This document shows, piece after piece, positions 7,034 to 13,890 of a stretch of 64,000 nt of DNA. A program made the translations under genes and the position numbers. Source of the stretch: a virus; the IMG/VR virus record IMGVR_UViG_3300022562_001652, positions 1-64,000 of that record; one strand, written 5' to 3'. The notes under the pieces were generated by a model. That model saw only the letters and a list, made by a program, of their open reading frames with translations. It ran no database searches and was not told where the DNA came from. Numbering within the stretch: position 1 is the stretch's first letter; each line of letters begins with the position of its first letter.

Positions 7034-8501
7034 AGATATCGCATGGTCCGACGAACAGGAGGCCATCTTCTCCTGGTTCGAGGACGAGGGCGGAAACCTG
7101 GTCGTCCGAGCTCGTGCCGGAACTGGGAAGACGACGACCATTTTAGAGGGCGTGAAGCGAGCTCCTGAAAAGAAGATCCTCCTGGCGGCCTTCAACAAGA
7201 CGATCGCCACGGAGCTGCAGCGGCGCGTATCCAGCGCAGCTGTGGAAGCCAAGACGCTCCACGGTCTTGGCTTCTCCTTCCTGCGCAAGAACTGGACGAA
7301 CGTGCGCCTGGACGAGAAGGGGAACAGGGCGATGGACCTGGCCAAGAAGGCAGCTCCTGATGCTCCGGATCCGATCGCCAGGATCGTGGCGAAGCTTCAC
7401 TCCAAGGCTCGGGAAGTGTCGCCATTCGCCTCCGTCTCCGATCTGGCGGACATCGGGGCTCGGTTCGACATCATGCCCGATAAGGAGTGGGAGCCGTCAG
7501 GCTGGGGCATGGATCACGTCTGCGAGGTGGCGAAGCGCGCCATGGATCTCGCGAAGGAGAGGACGGTGCTGATCGACTTCGCCGACATGATCTACCTGCC
7601 GCTCGTGCACCACATGCTGAAGCCCTGGTACGGCCTCGTGGTGATCGACGAGGCGCAGGACATGACCAACGCCCAGCTCATGATCGCCATGGGCGCGTGC
7701 AAGAAGAAGGGGAGGATCGCGGTCGTGGGCGACGATCGTCAGGCTATCTACGGCTTTCGCGGCGCCGACTCCGGTAGCTTGGACCGCCTGAAGAAGGAGC
7801 TCTCCGCAGAGGAGCTCGGCCTGAAGACGACGTATCGGTGCCCGAAGACCGTCGTGGCGCTGGCAGCGACGATCGTGCCCGACTTCCGCGCCGCCGCCTC
7901 GGCTCCCGAAGGGAAGATCAGCGTCTTGAAAGAAGACAAGTTGGTGGAGAACTCCAAGGAGGGAGACTTCATCCTGTCGCGAACGAACGCGCCGCTGGTG
8001 CGTCATTGCCTGGCTCTGTTGAGAGCTGGTCGCCGCGCAAAGATCAAGGGGAGGGACATCGGGAAAGGGATCATCGCCCTCATCAACAAGCAGAAGGCGG
8101 ACTCGGTGCCCGACCTGGTCGGCTCCGTGGCTGAGTGGTCTGAGCGCGAGAGGCAGACCGCCATGCGTCTGGAGGAGAAGGCGCAGAAGACGAGGCTCGA
8201 GTTCCTCGACGACCAGGAGGAGCTCATCAAGAGCCTGTCGGAGGGAGCAGCGACGGTAGCAGAGGTCAAGGCGAGAGCCGACGCCCTATTCGCGGACGAC
8301 GCGGAGCGCGGCAACGTGATGCTCTCCACCGTCCATAAAGCAAAGGGGCTCGAAGCCGATCGCGTCTTCTTGCTCGAAGAAACGTTCAAGCGATCCAAGA
8401 ATCGGCCAGACGTCATGGCCGGCGGCGAAGAAGCCAACATCCGGTACGTAGCCATCACCAGGGCCAAGAAGGAACTTTTCCTCGTAGGAGGGTCAGAGTG
8501 A
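7026..8501 (+). CDS. UvrD/Rep-like SF1 DNA helicase, 491 aa
   Basis: A superfamily 1A helicase, expected to unwind DNA 3' to 5' using ATP. Walker A AGTGKTT is at residues 31-37, motif II VVIDEAQDM near 207, motif III VVGDDRQAIYGFRGAD near 234, a TTYRCP motif, then STVHKAKGLE near 433 and YVAITRAKKEL near 473. It is shorter than cellular UvrD (about 720 aa), with reduced 1B/2B domains, as is common in phages. ATG 7026 lies 8 bases inside the previous gene. Its stop overlaps the next ATG. The stretch 7153-7194 has an exact inverted copy at 5990-6031. Confidence 0.92.
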   Translation: MSRDIAWSDEQEAIFSWFEDEGGNLVVRARAGTGKTTTILEGVKRAPEKKILLAAFNKTIATELQRRVSSAAVEAKTLHGLGFSFLRKNWTNVRLDEKGNRAMDLAKKAAPDAPDPIARIVAKLHSKAREVSPFASVSDLADIGARFDIMPDKEWEPSGWGMDHVCEVAKRAMDLAKERTVLIDFADMIYLPLVHHMLKPWYGLVVIDEAQDMTNAQLMIAMGACKKKGRIAVVGDDRQAIYGFRGADSGSLDRLKKELSAEELGLKTTYRCPKTVVALAATIVPDFRAAASAPEGKISVLKEDKLVENSKEGDFILSRTNAPLVRHCLALLRAGRRAKIKGRDIGKGIIALINKQKADSVPDLVGSVAEWSERERQTAMRLEEKAQKTRLEFLDDQEELIKSLSEGAATVAEVKARADALFADDAERGNVMLSTVHKAKGLEADRVFLLEETFKRSKNRPDVMAGGEEANIRYVAITRAKKELFLVGGSE

Positions 8502-8739
8502 TGAAACAAGCCGAACTTGATGAAATTGTGCAATGTCATGCCAAATGGCTTCGGGGTGAAGAAGGAGGGCAAAGAGCAAACCTCTGGAAAGCAGATCTCC
8601 AGGGAGCAAACCTCTGGGGAGCAAACCTCCGGGGGAGAGCGACGAAGAGTTCGCGAAGTGGTGCGAGTCCTATAAACCATGCAAACGCTGTGGTCACCAA
8701 TTCTGGGGCCCTACCTGTTCCTGTGAGGAAGTGAGGTAA
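8501..8739 (+). pseudogene. Broken pentapeptide-repeat paralogue with zinc-ribbon tail
   Basis: ATG 8501 overlaps the helicase stop. The first 25 residues (MKQAELDEIVQCHAKWLRGE) match the leader of the pentapeptide protein at 2417, followed by only four or five pentapeptides. In the initial frame it runs to 8734 with an unlikely Ser/Arg-rich end. In the other frame, entered by adding one G to the run at 8631-8635, it continues as SDEEFAKWCESYKPCKRCGH and ends CSCEEVR at TAA 8737-8739, a good zinc ribbon. A one-base deletion, or ribosomal slippage at GGGGG, explains the split. Confidence 0.65.
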
Positions 8740-8744
8740 TAGAG

Positions 8745-9338
8745 ATGATCATAAACGTCGACAAGGTCGCCGCGAAGATCGGCATCCCTAAGAAGAAGTG
8801 GACAGGGCGCTGCTACGAGATCGCCTGCCTCATGGTTGATCAAGGCTGTGTCGAAGGTGAAGCCGTGTATGGGCACTGGCTTGGTCCGGTCGTCAGCACG
8901 TCGGTATTCGCGGGACGGCCGATCGTGCGACATGGGTGGGTGCGTCTAAAAGACGGGACAGTCGTCGATCCTACCCGTTGGGTCTTCGAAGGCGTCGAGC
9001 CCTACATCTTCGTCGGCCGTGACACCGGCGACGGGTCCTGGCCCTATGACGAAGGTGGTGATCAGTGGCGGGCTGCCTTACGTCGTCCTCCCCCAGTGTT
9101 CAACCCAGAACGTCCCGTTGGTCTGGAGTTCCCTAGCGCCAGTGCGCGTGTTCTCGCGGAAGGGCTCCTGGGTGGGATCCAGGGATGGAGCATCGAGCAA
9201 GTCTTCTGGCTTGCGAACTTGCCTTACGCCGAACTAGGTTCGGAGGCTCACGACATCTACGCCGCCATCGTCCGTTGTGGGCACAAAGCTGCCATCCCGC
9301 AAGACAACTTTCGCCGAGCGCAGAGAGAAAGGAAGTAA
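8745..9338 (+). CDS. Transglutaminase-fold candidate, 197 aa
   Basis: Residue C23 (GRCYEIAC), H63 (RHGWVRLKDG) and D75 (VVDPTRW) are in the order and context of the Cys-His-Asp triad of transglutaminase-like and related papain-fold proteins, where H.WV..DG..VDPT is typical. No signal peptide is present, so it would act in the cytoplasm or in the virion. Substrate unknown. The C-terminal third is helical. Starts at ATG 8745 six bases after the tail of the broken gene. Confidence 0.7.
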   Translation: MIINVDKVAAKIGIPKKKWTGRCYEIACLMVDQGCVEGEAVYGHWLGPVVSTSVFAGRPIVRHGWVRLKDGTVVDPTRWVFEGVEPYIFVGRDTGDGSWPYDEGGDQWRAALRRPPPVFNPERPVGLEFPSASARVLAEGLLGGIQGWSIEQVFWLANLPYAELGSEAHDIYAAIVRCGHKAAIPQDNFRRAQRERK

Positions 9339-9342
9339 AGGA

Positions 9343-9684
9343 ATGAAGATGACAATCGAACTCACGGACGAAGAGATCCTTGGGCTGCTGGAAACTGCGT
9401 CGGGCAGCGATGGGTGTCGTTATTGGGCAAGATCAACCGTGTCACTTGAAACATGCCTTAAAAGACCTATTTCTGTCTTCGACGTAGAAACAGGAGAGTT
9501 GCTCGGCGAGCTCACCGAAGAAAAGGTGCGAGGAGCGGCGACGCAGATGGCTGCCATGTTCCACGAAGGCAAGCTACGTAAGGATCTCTTTCTCCAGATT
9601 CTCGAAGATCCAGAAGCAGCAGACGCAGACGCTGCCGACTGCTTCGTACAGGCAGCTCTCTTCGGCAAGATCGTGTTCTCATGA
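9343..9684 (+). CDS. Hypothetical phage protein, 113 aa
   Basis: ATG 9343 has GGAAGTAAAGGA upstream; ATG 9349 is possible. The N-terminal pattern (DEEILGLLETASGSDGCRYW) resembles a frequent uncharacterised phage family with a helix followed by Gly-Gly and Tyr-Trp. The remainder is helical. Stop overlaps the next ATG. Confidence 0.75.
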   Translation: MKMTIELTDEEILGLLETASGSDGCRYWARSTVSLETCLKRPISVFDVETGELLGELTEEKVRGAATQMAAMFHEGKLRKDLFLQILEDPEAADADAADCFVQAALFGKIVFS

Positions 9685-9902
9685 CACCAGAAGAGCACAA
9701 GCAGCTCCAACTCCAACTTTGGGAAGTGGCCAGCGAGTTGATTGAAGCTGGCTGCACGCTCCCACGTGAAGTCATTATCGGGATACTTATAGCCGCCTGG
9801 ACCAACGGCTACCAAGTCGGTTGTGATGAGATGGCAGCTACCTTCAAGGAAGCCTTCTCTACACGAGAAGGAAAACCCCCTCCGATGGGAGTCGAGGAGT
9901 GA
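9681..9902 (+). CDS. Hypothetical helical protein, 73 aa
   Basis: Overlaps the gene before (ATGA) and the GTG of the gene after (GTGA). One amphipathic N-terminal helix and one moderately hydrophobic helix (EVIIGILIAAWTNGYQVG) that could be membrane-associated but is short. No family recognised. Confidence 0.65.
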   Translation: MTPEEHKQLQLQLWEVASELIEAGCTLPREVIIGILIAAWTNGYQVGCDEMAATFKEAFSTREGKPPPMGVEE

Positions 9903-9994
9903 CCGACCACCTGCGCCGGCTGCCTCACTACGTAGTGGCGCTGGGCGCCGCGATGTTCTGGCTGGGTATCTGGATCGCCATCCGAGGATTCTGA
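9899..9994 (+). CDS. 31-residue single-pass membrane peptide
   Basis: Short frame from the GTG that overlaps the upstream stop to TGA 9992-9994. It has a basic start (MTDHLRRLPHY) followed by about 19 hydrophobic residues (VVALGAAMFWLGIWIAI) and ends RGF. The layout is that of a small single-span membrane peptide, and the start-stop overlap supports translation. Function unknown. Confidence 0.55.
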   Translation: MTDHLRRLPHYVVALGAAMFWLGIWIAIRGF

Positions 9995-10003
9995 GGAAAG
10001 CAC

Positions 10004-10294
10004 ATGACCAAGGAAGACGTTCTCAGGATCGAGTTCGCCAAACGAACCCTAGAAAAAGGGCTGATGCGCCTCGTCGACGTGTCCAAGCGACTCGCCAGAA
10101 TCGAGCTCGCCTGTGGCGGAGACATCGTCTCCGCCACAGAAGGAGTTCAGACAACGCTCCGGGTGGTTCGACAGCTGATCGACGACATGCAGAGCACCCT
10201 GCTGGACGCTGGCTTCTCCCATGGTTGGGACGAGGCCATGCGAGACATGGCAAACAGACACACTGCAACAGCGCCTAAAAGAAGGCCATCGTGA
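10004..10294 (+). CDS. Hypothetical helical protein, 96 aa
   Basis: ATG 10004 follows GAGGAAAGCAC. The protein is almost entirely helical with heptad-like Leu/Val spacing over residues 5-75, so a coiled-coil dimer is plausible. No family recognised. Confidence 0.7.
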   Translation: MTKEDVLRIEFAKRTLEKGLMRLVDVSKRLARIELACGGDIVSATEGVQTTLRVVRQLIDDMQSTLLDAGFSHGWDEAMRDMANRHTATAPKRRPS

Positions 10295-10538
10295 GAACCG
10301 CATCCTCGAAGTCGCAGCAGCCGACGTAAACAAGAGCATCCGACAGGCACAAGTGATGTCCAGATAGGTGGCACCCGAAGACAGAGGAAGAAGAACACAA
10401 CCACCTCACCATCAAGACGAGGGTCAAGATCAGCAAGCTTGAGGAAGAAGAGCTTGCAACCATGCGGTTGGAGGAAACCCCAGACACTCTGAACGTCATA
10501 TTGAAGGTTCGCAAAACCGAAGAAGAGGAGGAATAGAG
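10295..10538 (+). other. Gap with overlapping short open frames
   Basis: Two protein-like stretches lie here without clear starts. One frame runs 10221-10367 from ATG 10221 inside the upstream gene (48 aa, part ETWQTDTLQQRLKEGHREN), with no good ribosome binding site. The other is open 10357-10536 (about 60 codons, Glu/Lys-rich, ending RKTEEEEE) but its only ATG is at 10462. A frameshift near 10355 would join them. I read this as a decayed or mis-sequenced gene. Confidence 0.4.
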
Positions 10539-10778
10539 ATGCCCGTGAACGTTCGCAACTTCTGGATCGACCTCGAAGTAGACGGCCGCAAAGAAAAAGT
10601 GGGGACAGGTCCCCGAACGAAGGACGGCGGCTTCTACGCCACGATTTCCATTCGTCGAGACGGGTGCGTCGACAAGGCGATGCACATCGAAGGAAAGATC
10701 GACTCGTCAGGAGATCTTCTCCTCATCGCCGAAGCAGCGGATGGCGACGACAGGATCATCGTGAGATCGAAGAGGTAA
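10539..10778 (+). CDS. Conserved-type small phage protein, 79 aa
   Basis: The pattern NFWIDLEVDGRKEKVGTGPR followed by KDGGF is familiar from small uncharacterised phage and bacterial proteins made of a single antiparallel beta sheet. ATG 10539 overlaps the preceding TAG region with GAGGAGG upstream. Function unknown. Confidence 0.75.
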   Translation: MPVNVRNFWIDLEVDGRKEKVGTGPRTKDGGFYATISIRRDGCVDKAMHIEGKIDSSGDLLLIAEAADGDDRIIVRSKR

Positions 10779-10782
10779 GGCG

Positions 10783-11151
10783 ATGAAAAAGCACAAGCAT
10801 CGCGCAGAAGAGACCAAAGAGATTCCTTTCTTTGGTCCAGTAGCTGCTCGTGAAAACAAAGCAGCCCATGGAAGCGTCTGCGTCGTAGATACCTGCCGAT
10901 GTGGTATGGTTCGTCGCAGCAATCGAAACGGACAGCACGTGGAACGTGGTCCATGGGCATATGCCGTTCGGCGAGTTTCCTTCACGCGTTTCGGAGTCTC
11001 GTTGTGTCCGCCAGAAGCGGACTGGGGTGGACTTATCACCTACCGTGAAAACTTCGAAAAGCTCCCACCTGCCGAATGGACGTCCGCCGAGAAGTGGATC
11101 CACATGCAGGAGCAACGGATTGCGGCGTGGAGGAGGGAGAAGCGATCATGA
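10783..11151 (+). CDS. Hypothetical protein with CRCG module, 122 aa
   Basis: Residues about 30-60 read VCVVDTCRCGMVRRSNRNG then VERGPW. The same module, His-Asp or His-Gly, C-x-CG, R..N..G, E.G.W, closes the protein at 11369-11845. The two genes lie two apart and probably share a domain by duplication. The C-terminus is a basic Trp-rich helix. Stop overlaps the next ATG. Confidence 0.7.
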   Translation: MKKHKHRAEETKEIPFFGPVAARENKAAHGSVCVVDTCRCGMVRRSNRNGQHVERGPWAYAVRRVSFTRFGVSLCPPEADWGGLITYRENFEKLPPAEWTSAEKWIHMQEQRIAAWRREKRS

Positions 11152-11372
11152 TCATGGTCCATGGTCTAGGTGGTTTCGCAACGTCGTGCCGCTGGGACAC
11201 GGTGATCGAGGGGGGCCGCGAATGTATCCGAATCTCGCGTCTCGACGGATGCGGATCCTGGATGTGGTCACGTCAAGCTTTGAGTGATTTGGTTCCTGGC
11301 GAAAAGCTCGGCCTTCCTGGTGGGGGCTGGCTAGAAGGGGTTGCTGAAGCGATAGGTGAGAAACGACGATGA
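11148..11372 (+). CDS. Hypothetical protein, 74 aa
   Basis: Starts at the ATG overlapping the upstream stop and ends overlapping the next ATG. Gly-rich with a short beta pattern (TSCRWDTVIEGGRECIRISR) and LPGGGW near the end. No family recognised. Confidence 0.65.
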   Translation: MIMVHGLGGFATSCRWDTVIEGGRECIRISRLDGCGSWMWSRQALSDLVPGEKLGLPGGGWLEGVAEAIGEKRR

Positions 11373-11845
11373 GAAAGAAGGAGGAGCCGGTCACGATTCG
11401 GCTCGAAGTAAAGAGGGGAAAAGAAGTCCTTTTCAGCTCAGTGGTGGAACACGACACAGGACTCTGCTGGGAGTTCCCGAAGTCGATCCCGCTGCTAGAA
11501 AGTGAGCTCGAGCTCACCAAGATCGTGGTGGCTGTCTACACCTCCGTTAACCAAGAGGTGAAGATGGAGCGAGAAGCGAGACAAGCCCGCCTCGCCGCAG
11601 GGGGCTCCAGAAGAGGGACGGTGTCCCGCATCAGCGACTTCTTCGGCGGCAAGAAGGAAACGCCAGACGGGCACATTCATGAGACCAAGGCGTCATCGAT
11701 CCGGCCCTACGAGGGTTGCGTAGCCCCGGAGAACTGTGAGGAAAGAGCGCATGACGACCAGACTTTTCTGGAACGCTGCAGCTGCGGCGCCATGCGCCTG
11801 ATGAATGCCCGTGGGAATTTCGTCGAAAAAGGCGATTGGTCCTAG
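11369..11845 (+). CDS. Hypothetical protein with CRCG-like module, 158 aa
   Basis: The N-terminal 60 residues look like a beta sandwich or barrel (VTIRLEVKRGKEVLFSSVVE). A basic linker (residues 65-100) follows. The C-terminal 45 residues (HDDQTFLERCSCGAMRLMNA, GNFVEKGDW) match the module of the protein at 10783. Binding partner unknown. Confidence 0.7.
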   Translation: MRKKEEPVTIRLEVKRGKEVLFSSVVEHDTGLCWEFPKSIPLLESELELTKIVVAVYTSVNQEVKMEREARQARLAAGGSRRGTVSRISDFFGGKKETPDGHIHETKASSIRPYEGCVAPENCEERAHDDQTFLERCSCGAMRLMNARGNFVEKGDWS

Positions 11846-11846
11846 T

Positions 11847-12044
11847 ATGATGAAAACCTTCTCTGTTCACTTAGAGAAGATCGTGACGCACGTGGCAGAG
11901 GTGGAGGTAAAGGCGTCTACAGCTCAGGAGGCAGGGCAAATAGCCCTCGAGATTCCTCGTGAAGAAATCGCGTGGAATAGCTGGTCGAACAACGTTACCG
12001 TCAGCTTCATAGTTGACGAAAACGAAGAGGAGGAAGAGCGATGA
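11847..12044 (+). CDS. Hypothetical protein, 65 aa
   Basis: Two adjacent ATGs (11847, 11850) are possible. The protein has alternating beta strands and a helix (HVAEVEVKASTAQEAGQIAL), the pattern of a small ferredoxin-like fold, and ends in an acidic tail. Stop overlaps the ParB-like gene. Confidence 0.65.
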   Translation: MMKTFSVHLEKIVTHVAEVEVKASTAQEAGQIALEIPREEIAWNSWSNNVTVSFIVDENEEEEER

Positions 12045-12934
12045 GCGTGAAGAAGAAGCGGAGCATGCCTGGTGTTGGACGTACGGACATCTTTCTGTTC
12101 GATCCGAACGAGCTGATCTTGGTCGACGATGAGGCACACCCGCTTTACGACCCGCGTGTGAAGCTTCCGGTCGACGACAATCTGGTCAAGAACATCATGG
12201 TTCACGGCGTCATCGAACCGGTGGTCGTTCGCATAGGAGGCGACAAGCCCGAGGTGGTGGATGGACGACGCCGCACCATGGCTGCCAGGAAGGCGAATGA
12301 GATCCTGATCAAGGAGGGAAAGGAAGCCATCCGCGTGCCGGCAGTTCGGCGTCGTGGAGAAGACGGGGACCTGTACGGAGTCCTCGTCAGCGCCAACGGC
12401 TTCCGTCACGAAGACTCAGGTCTGGAAAAGGCGAAGAAGGCGACGCACATGCTCGATCTGGGCAAGACGAAGGAGGAGGTCTGCGTCGCCTTCGGTTGGA
12501 CCATGCCCCACCTCAAGGCACATCTGTCGCTGCTCGACCTCTCTGCCGTGGCCAAGAAGGCGGTGGTGGCAGGCAAGCTGAGCGTGACGGCGGCGAGCAA
12601 GCTCTCGTCTGTGCCTCACGAGAAGCAGGCCGCCGTCATAGAGGAGCTTCTTATCGAGTCGGAAAAGGCACCTTCCGACAAGACAGGGGGAAAGAAGAAG
12701 AAGAAGGCGACCGTCAAGACGGTATCGGAAGCCACCGGCAAGAAGAAGGTGCGCGACTCCCTGGGAAAGAAGGAGGTCAAGGCCTTGATCGCCAAGCTCG
12801 AAGAGACCGAGTCCAACAAACCGCTCAGATCCAAGTGGTTCTCGTGGGGCCTGCGTGTCGCGATCGGAACAGCCACCCTTCAGGAAGCCGTGGAAGCAGG
12901 TCTCAGTCTTCCGGCTGAAAGTGATGAGGAATGA
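12041..12934 (+). CDS. ParB-like DNA-binding protein, 297 aa
   Basis: Residues about 15-120 match the ParB/Srx-type domain: a KNIMVHGVIEPVVVRIGG strand-helix and VVDGRRRTMAARKAN, the GRRR box that binds CTP in ParB. A HTH region follows (KTKEEVCVAFGWTMPHLKAH, residues about 135-165). A basic linker (residues 215-250) leads to a C-terminal helical part. Phage ParB-like proteins may act in partition, transcription or as nucleases; no partner ParA is in the window. ATG 12041 overlaps the upstream stop. Confidence 0.85.
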   Translation: MSVKKKRSMPGVGRTDIFLFDPNELILVDDEAHPLYDPRVKLPVDDNLVKNIMVHGVIEPVVVRIGGDKPEVVDGRRRTMAARKANEILIKEGKEAIRVPAVRRRGEDGDLYGVLVSANGFRHEDSGLEKAKKATHMLDLGKTKEEVCVAFGWTMPHLKAHLSLLDLSAVAKKAVVAGKLSVTAASKLSSVPHEKQAAVIEELLIESEKAPSDKTGGKKKKKATVKTVSEATGKKKVRDSLGKKEVKALIAKLEETESNKPLRSKWFSWGLRVAIGTATLQEAVEAGLSLPAESDEE

Positions 12935-12983
12935 AGACCTTCGCAGAAGTGGATGCGGCGAAGCCTGTTTGAGAGGAAAAAGG

Positions 12984-13145
12984 ATGAAAGGAAACACACG
13001 GCAGCGTAGATCGAAAGTCTGGCGAAGGTGGAACCGTCTACTCCGAGGGTACAGGATCGCCGTTGAGAGTGTTCGTCGAGAACAGCTGGTTTTTCGATCC
13101 CCTATCCTGTTCCGTTTGTTTTCGATCACTCTCACGAAGGACTGA
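12984..13145 (+). CDS. Small basic protein, 53 aa
   Basis: ATG 12984 is preceded by GAGAGGAAAAAGG. The product is strongly basic in its first half (MKGNTRQRRSKVWRRWNRL) and ends hydrophobic. It stops two bases before the next ATG. An earlier in-frame ATG (12924) would overlap the ParB-like gene. Weak candidate. Confidence 0.4.
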   Translation: MKGNTRQRRSKVWRRWNRLLRGYRIAVESVRREQLVFRSPILFRLFSITLTKD

Positions 13146-13147
13146 GA

Positions 13148-13351
13148 ATGACCCGCAAGACGACCTACATGACAGGCCCCATGAGCAAGCTGCTTCGTTC
13201 CCCACCGATAGAAGCAGCCAAGCACCTAGCCTACGTGGCACGTCGGTTCGTAGAAGACCGAGCCTTGGCCTCCGACGTCGACGAGGCCATCCGCATCTGG
13301 CAGGAAGCTGTTCAAGCGTCCACGAGGACGCCGTCACGAAGCCAGCCATGA
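13148..13351 (+). CDS. Hypothetical protein, 67 aa
   Basis: Last plus-strand gene of the arm, with GAAGGA before ATG 13148. Mostly helical (EAAKHLAYVARRFVEDRAL). Its 3' end overlaps by 40 bases the 3' end of the convergent minus-strand gene. The final residues (STRTPSRSQP) are low-complexity, so the true end may differ. Confidence 0.5.
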   Translation: MTRKTTYMTGPMSKLLRSPPIEAAKHLAYVARRFVEDRALASDVDEAIRIWQEAVQASTRTPSRSQP

Positions 13352-13878
13352 TACTTCGCCGGAGAAGATCCGATGAGTATGCTGGGCGTGACGGTGATCT
13401 TCGGCGGCGTGCCCGTGCGCTTCCACCTGCCTCCGTTGGATGATGGACCATCGATCATCCAACTGCCACCTGGCGTCTTGACGCACAGGCAGCGCCCGTC
13501 GGGGCCACGGTAGTGGTCACCCATCCAGTGGGCGTTCCACATGGCTCCGACGGGCGTGCGATCGCCCCAAAGCACGACCAGCTCCTTCGTGTCCGACCGT
13601 TCGTAGAGGCGGTTGATGTTGTGCTGCCATTCATCGGTCTCGGGAAACACGTAGCCACAGCCACAGGTTCGAGGCCATCGTGGATCATCGTGGGGCCATG
13701 CGTCGTCGCCTGAGCCTGTCTTGTCCAATGACAGATCGATCGTCTCGATCGTGACGACGGCATCGTGGTAACCCTTAGCAGGGCAAGGTAGGTTCAGTTT
13801 CACACTGCTTCGGTAGCGCCTCAACATGCGCTCGGCGCGCGGGACGGGTTCGAGCCAAAAACACGTGATAGCTGGCAT
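13312..13878 (-). CDS. DUF6527-like protein, 188 aa
   Basis: The sequence has a CGCGYVFPE zinc-type motif, then a GAMWNAHWMGDHYRGPDGRC segment with CVKTPGG, and WKRTGTPPKITVTPSI near the C-terminus followed by YHGWLRDG. This order matches the uncharacterised phage domain I know as DUF6527. It is the last gene of the terminase operon, 12 bases from the terminase stop. Function unknown; the assignment is from memory of the motif pattern. Confidence 0.75.
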   Translation of the reverse strand: MPAITCFWLEPVPRAERMLRRYRSSVKLNLPCPAKGYHDAVVTIETIDLSLDKTGSGDDAWPHDDPRWPRTCGCGYVFPETDEWQHNINRLYERSDTKELVVLWGDRTPVGAMWNAHWMGDHYRGPDGRCLCVKTPGGSWMIDGPSSNGGRWKRTGTPPKITVTPSILIGSSPAKYHGWLRDGVLVDA

Positions 13879-13890
13879 CTGAAGTCCTCT

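Noticed and set aside
13316-13329. Bidirectional terminator at the convergent gene ends
   Set aside because: CGTCC-ACGA-GGACG can pair, but the stem is short, there is no T run, and it lies inside both coding ends.
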